Assembly: GCA_026982585.1 (NCBI GenBank)
Contig: JALSGW010000017.1
Span: 1 to 6,819 of the forward strand
Direction of reading: 5' to 3'
Length of the DNA: 6,819 nt
DNA from: Alphaproteobacteria bacterium
GTDB lineage: Bacteria > Pseudomonadota > Alphaproteobacteria > Geminicoccales > Geminicoccaceae
Below are positions 1 through 6,009 of this stretch, piece by piece. The first letter of the stretch is position 1. The number at the start of each line of letters is the position of its first letter. Both the position numbers and the translations under genes were made by a program. A model generated the notes under the pieces. It was given only the letters and a program-made list of their open reading frames with translations, was not told the origin of the DNA and did no database searches.

Positions 1-126
1 ATAAGCATAGGTGGCGCTCGCGAGGACCGTGCACCGCTCCTCCCCGTCGGTGCAAACGAGGGCGACGTCGATGCCGTCCATCGAGGTGCCGCTCATGAGC
101 CCGAGGGCCAGGAGAAGCCTCGCCAC
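1..126 (-). CDS. anmK: Anhydro-N-acetylmuramic acid kinase (5' part only)
   Basis: Only the first 42 codons are present; the gene continues leftward out of the window. The translation contains LGLMSGTSMDGIDVAL at residues 8-23. This is the N-terminal signature of AnmK (MSGTSxDGxD), the phosphate-binding turn of this sugar kinase of the ASKHA fold. The enzyme uses ATP to open the 1,6-anhydro ring of anhydro-MurNAc and phosphorylate it, giving MurNAc-6-phosphate in the cytoplasm during peptidoglycan recycling. I chose GTG at 126-124 because AGGGAGG lies 5 nt upstream, a TAG in the same frame at 144-142 bars any longer protein, and the start leaves a hydrophobic first strand (LLLALGLM) before the motif. 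ATG at 96-94 would remove that strand. The gene is divergent from nagA, another amino-sugar recycling gene. Recognition rests on the signature only, since the catalytic part lies outside. Confidence 0.9.
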   Translation of the reverse strand, partial: MARLLLALGLMSGTSMDGIDVALVCTDGEERCTVLASATYAY

Positions 127-131
127 CGCCG

Positions 132-138
132 CCTCCCT
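132..138 (-). promoter_or_regulatory. Shine-Dalgarno of anmK
   Basis: The minus strand reads AGGGAGG, five bases before the GTG at 126. This decides the start of anmK in favour of GTG over the internal ATG at 96. Confidence 0.7.
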
Positions 139-167
139 GTCCTAGAAGCCGGAGCGAAGGCTGCGCC

Positions 168-174
168 AAGGAGG
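168..174 (+). promoter_or_regulatory. Shine-Dalgarno of nagA, unusually close to the start
   Basis: AAGGAGG matches the 16S rRNA 3' tail completely but ends only two bases before the GTG at 177; spacing is more often five to nine. The ATG at 175 is closed at once by TGA at 178, so it cannot be the start. No other in-frame ATG, GTG or TTG fits better upstream or shortly downstream. Confidence 0.6.
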
Positions 175-176
175 AT

Positions 177-1268
177 GTGATCGCAACGCTGGCCGGCACC
201 ATCCTCGCCCCGGAGGGGCCGCTGCGCGGGCGGCTCCAGTACACGGCCGCGATCCGCCGCATCGAGCCCGACCCGGCCGCCCCCGCCTGGCCGCTGGTGG
301 TGCCCGGCTTCGTCGACCTCCACGTGCACGGCGGCGGCGGCCAGGATGTGATGGCGGGCGAGGAGGCGATCCGCGGGCTGTTGCGCTTCCATCTCCGCCA
401 CGGCACCACGGCGCTGGTGGCGGCCACCGTCACCGCCCCGCGGGAGGACCTCCGCGCCGCCGGCGCCGCCCTCGGGCGGGTCGCGGCCCGCCCCGGCCCC
501 GGCGAGGCCAAGCTGCTCGGGCTCCATCTCGAAGGCCCCTTCATCAGTCCCGAGGCATTGGGCGCCCAGCCGCCCCACACCCTGCCGCCCGAGCCGACCC
601 TGTTGGAGGAGCTGGCCGGGCTCGTGCCCCTTCGGGTGCTCACCTTCGCCCCGGAGATCGACCCGGAGGGACGGCTGGTCGAAGCGGCGCTGCGGCTCGG
701 CTGTCGCGCCCAGATCGGCCACACCCGCTGCACCTTCGCCCAGGCCAAAGCGGCCCTCGAGCGGGGAGCGAGCGGCTTCACCCATTTGTTCAACGCCATG
801 AGCGGCCTCCACCACCGCGAGCCCGGAGCGGCCGCCGCCGCCCTGGCCTTGGGGCGGTACGCGGAGATCATCCCCGATCTCATCCACGTACATCCGGCCC
901 TGTTGCGGGCGGCCTACCGCTGCCTGCCGGAGCTCTACGGGGTCACCGACGCCACCGCCGCCGCCGGCATGCCGACCGGCCGCTACCGGCTCGGCGGGCG
1001 CTGGGTGTGGCGGCGGGGGGACCGGGCGGTGCTCGAGGACGGTCGTCTCGCCGGCAGCGTGCTGACCATGGACGAGGCGTTCCGGAGGCTTGTGGGGTGC
1101 GGATGGTCGTGGCACGAGGCGGCCGACATGCTGGCCGGCCGTCCGGCACGTTATCTCGGCCTCGCCGACCGCGGCGCCATCCTCCCGGAACGACGGGCCG
1201 ATCTCCTGCTCTTCGATTCCCGGCTCCGGCTCAAGACGGTGATCCGGGAGGGGCGAGAGGTGGTCTAG
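177..1268 (+). CDS. nagA: N-acetylglucosamine-6-phosphate deacetylase
   Basis: The product has 363 residues, slightly shorter than the usual 380 or so. It converts GlcNAc-6-phosphate to glucosamine-6-phosphate and acetate in the cytoplasm. It is an amidohydrolase-fold protein with the family motifs in order: PGFVDLHVHGGGG with H49 and H51, HGTT at 75-78, HLEGPFIS with metal ligand E119, GHT with H182, THLFNAM with H203 and N206, HREPG at 213-217, IHVHP at 236-240, VTDA with the catalytic acid D258, and LAGSVLTMDEA at 291-301. The HxH pair is intact, unlike E. coli NagA, which has Gln and Asn there, so two metals could bind as in the Bacillus enzyme (inference). The usual GAH substrate-contact motif reads GAQ (129-131). 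The N-terminus is short, so the outer beta-sandwich may be reduced. The GTG start follows AAGGAGG closely. The gene is divergent from anmK, and its TAG stop overlaps the opposing stress-protein stop. Identification is secure; substrate range is less so. Confidence 0.95.
   Translation: MIATLAGTILAPEGPLRGRLQYTAAIRRIEPDPAAPAWPLVVPGFVDLHVHGGGGQDVMAGEEAIRGLLRFHLRHGTTALVAATVTAPREDLRAAGAALGRVAARPGPGEAKLLGLHLEGPFISPEALGAQPPHTLPPEPTLLEELAGLVPLRVLTFAPEIDPEGRLVEAALRLGCRAQIGHTRCTFAQAKAALERGASGFTHLFNAMSGLHHREPGAAAAALALGRYAEIIPDLIHVHPALLRAAYRCLPELYGVTDATAAAGMPTGRYRLGGRWVWRRGDRAVLEDGRLAGSVLTMDEAFRRLVGCGWSWHEAADMLAGRPARYLGLADRGAILPERRADLLLFDSRLRLKTVIREGREVV
1265..1268. other. Shared CTAG palindrome: overlapping convergent stop codons
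   Basis: nagA ends with TAG at 1266-1268 and the opposing universal stress protein ends with TAG read from 1267 to 1265. The two coding regions overlap by four bases, so no intergenic terminator can exist here. Each transcript must end inside the neighbouring gene or run antisense into it. Confidence 0.9.
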
Positions 1269-2218
1269 CCGGCCTCCTCCTCGAGGCGGAGCGGTGTGGT
1301 GAACCCGGGCGGCTTCACCACCAACAGCGCGCAGCGCGCCTGGCGCATCACCGCCTCCGCCACACTGCCCAGCAACAGACCCATGAGGTGGGAGCGCACG
1401 TGGCTGCCGAGGACGATGAGATCGATCCCGAGCCGCTCCGCCTCCCGGGGGATCACCACCTCCGGCGCACCCTTGACGAGATGGGGACGGATCGCCACCG
1501 GCCGGTCCCGGAACGGTTGCAGCAGCGCATCGAGCGCCTGCTCGTGACGCCTTAGGGTGTGGTTCACGAGCCGCTCCACCTCCTCCCGGCCCCCGGCACC
1601 GAACACCCGCTCCCGCATCCGCCGCTCGCCGTAGACCTGCCAGGCGTTGAGCACGTGCAGCTCCGCCCGCTCGAGCTCGGCGAGCGAACAGGCGAGCTCG
1701 AGAATGGTGATCTCCAGCTCCGGCTCCTCCTGCTCCAGCAGCTGCACCGCGGCCAGGATGCGGCCGTAGCGGCTGTGGGGGACCGGCCGGTCGATCCACA
1801 CCGGGGTGGGGCAGAGCTCCACCAGCCGGGTGTCGAGAGTGCCGAACAGATAGGCCGAGAGCCCCTCCTGCGGGGAGGCCTTCTTCATCACCAGATCGTG
1901 CCCGGCCCGCACCACCTCCCGCACCACCGCCACATGGGGCCGGCCGACCAGGAGCTTGTGCGCGATGCGGGGATGATGGGAGCTGTGGGCCGCCGCGAGC
2001 TCGGCGAGACGCGCCTCGATCTCGCCGGAAAGATCCCGGAACATGCGCTCCTGGACGGGTTGTTGCCCGGCATCGGAGGTCTTGGGCGGCGCCTCCACCA
2101 CATGGGCGATCGTGAGCGCCGCCCCGTTGCGGCGCGCGAGGTCCAGGGCCCGGGCGAAGAACGCGTCCTCCCGCGGCTCCTCCTCGAACAGGTAGAGGAT
2201 ATTGCGAAACCGTTTCAT
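1265..2218 (-). CDS. Tandem-domain universal stress protein, UspE-like
   Basis: The product has 317 residues with two Usp domains in tandem, roughly 1-145 and 150-303, almost the same length as E. coli UspE (about 316). From memory of UspE, matching landmarks are GHDLVMK (107-113), CPTPVWI (136-142), KGAPEVVIP (249-257), IVLGS (268-272) and LLVVKP followed by TPLRLEEE (298-315). Usp proteins are soluble cytoplasmic alpha/beta proteins induced by starvation or stress; no enzymatic activity is established for this type. The second domain has a G-2X-V-9X-GS loop (G271, V274, G284, S285), where ATP-binding Usps have G-2X-G-9X-G(S/T). The first domain is more divergent and lacks the loop. I start at ATG 2218 because MKRFRNILYL is the normal first strand. 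GAGGGG lies 9 nt upstream. Extension to 2347 or to the ATG pair near 2250 adds sequence unlike the family. The gene converges on nagA and diverges from the helicase. Confidence 0.9.
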   Translation of the reverse strand: MKRFRNILYLFEEEPREDAFFARALDLARRNGAALTIAHVVEAPPKTSDAGQQPVQERMFRDLSGEIEARLAELAAAHSSHHPRIAHKLLVGRPHVAVVREVVRAGHDLVMKKASPQEGLSAYLFGTLDTRLVELCPTPVWIDRPVPHSRYGRILAAVQLLEQEEPELEITILELACSLAELERAELHVLNAWQVYGERRMRERVFGAGGREEVERLVNHTLRRHEQALDALLQPFRDRPVAIRPHLVKGAPEVVIPREAERLGIDLIVLGSHVRSHLMGLLLGSVAEAVMRQARCALLVVKPPGFTTPLRLEEEAG

Positions 2219-2287
2219 GGCCCCTGTCCCCTCACGCGCGGCCATCATGACAGCAGCACGCGCGGCGGGAAAGATCCGGCTTTCGCC

Positions 2288-2314
2288 ATCATACGCGGAT
2301 ACGGGGTGCGACAA
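2288..2314 (-). promoter_or_regulatory. Candidate sigma-70-type promoter for the universal stress gene
   Basis: On the minus strand TTGTCG (2314-2309) is followed after 15 bases by TATGAT (2293-2288). The -10 matches the consensus at five of six positions, the -35 at four of six, and the spacer is shorter than the ideal 17. It would give a leader of about 60 bases before the ATG at 2218. Prediction by eye only. Confidence 0.3.
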
Positions 2315-2421
2315 AGGGTACCATGGTTGCCGCGGCCGGAGCTGCACATAAGCTGGAACGGTGTGGGCGGGAGCGGCGCGCCCGCCGCCGACAGCGGCAC
2401 CGCCGCGGTACGACGATTGCT

Positions 2422-2449
2422 TTGACGGATACCACGATGTAAGTATGGG
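2422..2449 (+). promoter_or_regulatory. Weak candidate promoter for the SNF2 helicase gene
   Basis: TTGACG (2422-2427, five of six -35 matches) is followed after 16 bases by TATGGG (2444-2449, three of six -10 matches). It would leave a leader of roughly 125 bases. The -35 is good but the -10 is poor, so this is only a suggestion. Confidence 0.2.
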
Positions 2450-2557
2450 CTTCGAGGTGTCGGCTGCCGCCGGCCTGATCGAGGCGTCACCACTTGCGGT
2501 TTATCCGGACTCGGACCGACGGAGGGGCTCTCCTTTTCCGGCAGGTAGGGGTGTGGC

Positions 2558-2611
2558 GTGAACAACGAAGTGATGACGACCGATGCTGCCGTTCAGCCGA
2601 AGCGACCTTGA
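2558..2611 (+). other. Possible 17-codon upstream reading frame overlapping the helicase start
   Basis: GTG at 2558, preceded by AGGGG (2547-2551) with six bases between, opens a 17-codon frame beginning MNNEVMTTD. It stops at TGA 2609-2611, so it spans the helicase ATG at 2583 in another frame. Its ribosome-binding sequence is better than that of the helicase, so it might act as a translated leader. It may equally be chance. Confidence 0.15.
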
Positions 2612-5600
2612 GAAATACTTTCCCCCCAGCGTGTGGGAGCGCGCCGAGGAGCTGGTGGCCCAGGGGGCGCTGGTGGAGGTGCATCTCGAGCGCGACGGCC
2701 GCTCCATCAGCGGCCGGGTGCGGGGCGAGCGGCGCCTGCCCTACCACACCCGGGTCAACATCGCGAATGGGCGCGGCGGGCGCATTCGGCTCTCCAGCAC
2801 CTGCACCTGTCCGGTCTACGACTGCGAACATGCAGCGGCGCTGCTGCTCGGGGTGCTCGAGCGGGCCGCCGCCCCCACCGGCGAGGACGTCACCGCCACC
2901 ATCGACCAGGAGCTGGAACACTGGATCCGCCAGCTCACCCACACGGTGCGCAACCTGCGCTCCCAGAGCGGCAGCGGTCACGAGCGGATCCTCTACATCC
3001 TCGAGCCGGCGCAGCGGTCCTGGGGCGAGGTGGGCCACGCCCAGCCGATCAGCGTGCAGCTCGTGCGCGCCCGGCACCTCGGCGAACACGTCTACCGGCG
3101 CGAGACTCCCATCAGCCTCGCGAGTCTGAGCGAGGGCGATCCGCCGCCGTTTGCCACCCTGGACGACCTCGTGATCGCCCGCATGCTGGGCAACGGCAGC
3201 GCGGGCAGCCGGCGGCTTGCAGGTGCGGTGGACGCGGAGGCCCTCAAGCGCATGATCGCCACCGGTCGCTGTTTCTGGTACCAGGCGCGGGGCCGTCCGC
3301 TGGTGCTCGGCCCGGTGCGCAAGGGCCGGTTCCGCTGGCGCTTCGACGATCAGGGCCGCCAACGGCTCGAATGCCGGTTGGAGGGCGAGGATTCGGCGCT
3401 CGTCCTGGCCCTGGGGGAGCCCTGGTATCTCGATCCCGATTCCGGAGCCTGCGGCCCCATCGACACCGAGGTGCCGGCGCCCGTGGCGTCGCTGCTTTTG
3501 CGGGCCCCGCGGGTGGCGCCGGAGGCGGCCACGGTGGCGCGCCAGAAGCTGGTCGGCCTCGGCTCCTGGGTGCCGCTTCCCGAACCCCTGCGCAAGCGCG
3601 AGCGGGTGGAGGTGCGGCCGGTGCCCCAGCTCCACCTCTATGTGGTGGAACTCCGGGTGGAGCGCGGCATGGGCTGGCGCAAGGAGGTGGAACACGTACC
3701 GGTGCCGCTCGCGCGCCTGTCCTTCGACTACATGGGGGTGACGGTCGGCTGGCAGGACGGACGCAACGACATCCACCACGTGGTGGACAACCGCCTTCTC
3801 ATCATCGCCCGGGACACCGAGTTCGAGAACGCGGTGCTCGAACGGCTCAACGAATGCGGTCTGCAGCCCCTCGGCCCCGCCGGCCTCGGCCGCTTCGCCG
3901 ACGAGAGCCAGCGTCAGGACTTCACCTTCGACGAGGACGAGGAGCAGGACGTCAGCCTGCGCTGGGTGGAGTTCGACCATCTCGAGGTGCCGCGGCTGGA
4001 GGCGGAGGGCTGGCGCATCACCTACAGCGAGGACTATCCCTACCGGGTGGCGCGGCCGGATCCGCACTGGCGGGCCGAGATCATCGAGACGGGCAGCGAC
4101 TGGTTCGACTTCGACCTCAGCGTCGAGGTGGAAGGGGAGCGCATCCCGCTGTTGCCCATCCTCCTGGACCTGTTCGCCCGGGATCCGGAGATCATGAGCC
4201 CGGCGACACTCGAGGAGCTCGGCGACGAGCCGCTCTACGGTCTGTTGCCGGACGGCCGGTTCCTGCCGGTTCCCGCGAGCCGGGTGAAGGGCATCGTCGA
4301 GGCCCTCTATGATCTGTTCGCGAGCCGCAAGATCGACCGCCGCGGGCGGGTTCGGCTCACCCGCGCCCAGGTGGGACGGCTCGGCATCATGCGGCGGGAG
4401 CTTGCGGAGGACGCGCTGCGCTGGCAGGGCGGCGAGGCGCTGCGCCGGCTGGCCGATCGTCTCGGGCGGATCTCCCAGATCCCGGACATCACACCGCCCA
4501 AAAGCCTGCAGGCGACCCTGCGTCCTTACCAGAAGCAGGGGGTGGCCTGGCTGCAGTTCCTCGCCGACTGCCATCTCTCAGGCGTGCTGGCCGACGACAT
4601 GGGGCTGGGCAAGACCGTCCAGACCCTCGCCCACATCCTGCTCGAGAAGGAACAGGGACGGCTCGGCCATCCGGCCCTGGTGGTGGCCCCCACCAGCCTG
4701 ATTCCCACCTGGCGCAACGAGCTGCGGCGCTTCGCCCCGTCGCTGCGGCTGCTCGTGCTCCACGGTCAGCATCGGCAGCAGCTGTTTCCGCGCATCCCCG
4801 AGAGCGACGTGGTGCTGACCAGCTACACCCTGCTCCTCCGGGATGCCGAGGTGCTGCTGCCCCACCGCTGGCGGCTCGTGGTGTTGGACGAGGCGCAGGC
4901 GATCAAGAACCCCAGCACCAAGCTCGCCCGCACCGCCTGCCAGCTGCAGGCGGAGCAGCGGCTGGCGCTGACCGGCACGCCCATGGAGAACCACCTGGGC
5001 GAGCTGTGGTCGGTGTTCCACTTCCTCATGCCCGGCTTCCTCGGCGACCGCGAATCCTTCCGCCGGGTGTTCCGCAATCCCATCGAAAAGGAGGGCGACC
5101 AGCAGCGCCAGGCCCTGTTGGCGGCCCGGGTGGCGCCGTTTTTGTTGCGCCGGACCAAGGAACAGGTGGCCACCGAACTGCCGCCCAAGAGCGAGGTGCT
5201 GAGGGAGATCGAGCTCAACGAGGAACAGCGCGAACTCTACGAATCGGTGCGGATGGCGGTGCACGAGCAGGTGCGCGAGGAGATCCGGCGGCGCGGGCTC
5301 GCCCAGAGCTCCATCGCCATCCTCGAGGCCTTGCTCAAGCTCCGCCAGGTGTGCTGCGACCCGCGGCTGCTCAAGGACCTCCGGGGCACGCCGCCGCCCA
5401 GCGCCAAGTTCGAGCTGCTCATGGGCATGCTCGAGGGCATGGTGGAGACCGGACGGCGCATCATCGTGTTCTCCCAGTTCGTCGAGATGCTGGAGCTCAT
5501 CGAGGCGGGGCTCAAACGGCGCCACCTGCCCTATGCCATGCTGACCGGGCGCACCCGCGACCGGGAAAAACCGGTGGCCCGGTTCCAGAAGGGCGAGGTG

Positions 5601-5915
5601 CCGATCTTCCTGATCAGCCTCAAGGCGGGCGGCACCGGCCTCACCCTCACCGCCGCCGACACCGTCATCCACTACGATCCCTGGTGGAACCCGGCGGTGG
5701 AGGCCCAGGCGACCGACCGCGCCCACCGCATCGGTCAGGACAAGACCGTCTTCGTCTACAAGCTCATCGCGAGCGGCACCGTGGAGGAGCGCATGCTGGA
5801 ACTGCAGCAGCGCAAGAAACAGCTGGTGGCAGGCGTGCTGTCCGGCGCCCGGGGCGGGCTCGCCTTGAGCGAGGAGGACATCGAGGCCCTGTTCGCACCC
5901 CTGCCGGAGGAGTGA
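2583..5915 (+). CDS. SWIM zinc-finger SNF2-family helicase/ATPase
   Basis: The product has 1110 residues. The N-terminus resembles bacterial SWIM-SNF2 proteins (YFPPSVWERA at 12-21), followed by a SWIM finger CxCx4CxH (C74, C76, C81, H83), a zinc-binding fold thought to contact DNA or protein. Residues about 150-620 are a middle region I cannot assign to a named domain; it has an acidic patch near 450-456 and WFDFDL at 507-512. The SNF2 ATPase follows with all motifs intact: DDMGLGKT with K677 and T678 (I), PALVVAPTS from 697 (Ia), DEAQ at 769-772 (II), TGTPMEN at 797-803 (III), IIVFSQF at 960-966 (IV), SLKAGGTGLTL from 1012 (V) and QATDRAHRIGQ at 1042-1052 (VI). Such enzymes are ATP-driven double-stranded DNA translocases that remodel protein-DNA complexes, not strand-separating helicases. 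The role here is unknown; RapA/HepA is a relative but lacks the SWIM finger. ATG 2583 is the first start after TGA 2574 and has only a weak ribosome-binding sequence. No defence or repair partner adjoins it. Confidence 0.93.
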   Translation: MLPFSRSDLEKYFPPSVWERAEELVAQGALVEVHLERDGRSISGRVRGERRLPYHTRVNIANGRGGRIRLSSTCTCPVYDCEHAAALLLGVLERAAAPTGEDVTATIDQELEHWIRQLTHTVRNLRSQSGSGHERILYILEPAQRSWGEVGHAQPISVQLVRARHLGEHVYRRETPISLASLSEGDPPPFATLDDLVIARMLGNGSAGSRRLAGAVDAEALKRMIATGRCFWYQARGRPLVLGPVRKGRFRWRFDDQGRQRLECRLEGEDSALVLALGEPWYLDPDSGACGPIDTEVPAPVASLLLRAPRVAPEAATVARQKLVGLGSWVPLPEPLRKRERVEVRPVPQLHLYVVELRVERGMGWRKEVEHVPVPLARLSFDYMGVTVGWQDGRNDIHHVVDNRLLIIARDTEFENAVLERLNECGLQPLGPAGLGRFADESQRQDFTFDEDEEQDVSLRWVEFDHLEVPRLEAEGWRITYSEDYPYRVARPDPHWRAEIIETGSDWFDFDLSVEVEGERIPLLPILLDLFARDPEIMSPATLEELGDEPLYGLLPDGRFLPVPASRVKGIVEALYDLFASRKIDRRGRVRLTRAQVGRLGIMRRELAEDALRWQGGEALRRLADRLGRISQIPDITPPKSLQATLRPYQKQGVAWLQFLADCHLSGVLADDMGLGKTVQTLAHILLEKEQGRLGHPALVVAPTSLIPTWRNELRRFAPSLRLLVLHGQHRQQLFPRIPESDVVLTSYTLLLRDAEVLLPHRWRLVVLDEAQAIKNPSTKLARTACQLQAEQRLALTGTPMENHLGELWSVFHFLMPGFLGDRESFRRVFRNPIEKEGDQQRQALLAARVAPFLLRRTKEQVATELPPKSEVLREIELNEEQRELYESVRMAVHEQVREEIRRRGLAQSSIAILEALLKLRQVCCDPRLLKDLRGTPPPSAKFELLMGMLEGMVETGRRIIVFSQFVEMLELIEAGLKRRHLPYAMLTGRTRDREKPVARFQKGEVPIFLISLKAGGTGLTLTAADTVIHYDPWWNPAVEAQATDRAHRIGQDKTVFVYKLIASGTVEERMLELQQRKKQLVAGVLSGARGGLALSEEDIEALFAPLPEE

Positions 5916-5918
5916 GGC

Positions 5919-5933
5919 ACGGCCGCAGGCCGT
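5919..5933 (+). terminator. GC hairpin after the helicase gene, possible terminator
   Basis: ACGGCC (5919-5924), loop GCA, then GGCCGT (5928-5933) form a perfect six-base-pair stem starting four bases after the helicase TGA. A second ACGGCC at 5935-5940 could compete for the same partner. No T-tract follows, so this is not a standard intrinsic terminator; it may stabilise the 3' end or aid termination in a GC-rich genome. Confidence 0.3.
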
Positions 5934-6009
5934 CACGGCCTCGTCAATTGTCTCGGCACCGACATCCGCTAGCGTGGCGGCGCATGATCGGGGCCCAGGA
6001 TCCCGGCAG

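Larger units (their letters stand above)
2219..2582. other. 364-bp divergent intergenic region without a convincing gene
   Basis: This lies between the stress-protein start at 2218 and the helicase start at 2583. Its composition is more mixed than the coding DNA around it, with several AT-containing patches (2288-2318, 2415-2447, 2490-2505). The frames here translate to low-complexity, Pro/Ala/Arg-rich or patternless peptides. I see no tRNA-like or riboswitch-like folding and no T-tract terminator. It probably holds promoters for both flanking genes. Confidence 0.6.

Noticed and set aside
127..176. Divergent promoter or operator between anmK and nagA
   Set aside because: The 50 bp between the starts contain no recognisable -10 or -35 and no palindrome of operator size. 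Promoters may lie inside the flanking genes, but I cannot point to them.
93..1799. Long open frame on the minus strand opposite nagA and running into the stress gene
   Set aside because: The translation is Pro/Arg/Gly/Ala-rich without family motifs and lies against clear nagA motifs. Long antisense frames are expected at this GC content.
2219..2347. N-terminal extension of the universal stress protein up to 2347
   Set aside because: The extra 43 residues resemble no Usp N-terminus, overlap the candidate promoter, and the family's first strand begins exactly at ATG 2218.
2384..2398. GCCGC-5-GCGGC inverted repeat in the intergenic region
   Set aside because: A five-base stem is common by chance in such GC-rich DNA; no T-tract, no symmetry beyond the stem and no repeat elsewhere.
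1559..2425. Plus-strand frame antisense to the universal stress gene
   Set aside because: No family resemblance, while the minus strand encodes two recognisable Usp domains.
2521..2537. GGAG-loop-CTCC followed by TTTT, resembling an attenuator upstream of the helicase
   Set aside because: The stem has only four pairs and the T-run is four bases; too weak to support a terminator.
2633..4312. Second plus-strand frame inside the helicase gene
   Set aside because: The product is Ala/Arg/Gly/Pro-rich without conserved motifs, as expected for a shifted frame of a GC-rich gene.
2487..4574. Minus-strand open frame of about 695 codons opposite the helicase
   Set aside because: It mirrors the helicase codons, is rich in His/Gln/Arg/Pro and has no recognisable domain. 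The plus-strand SWIM and SNF2 motifs are unambiguous.
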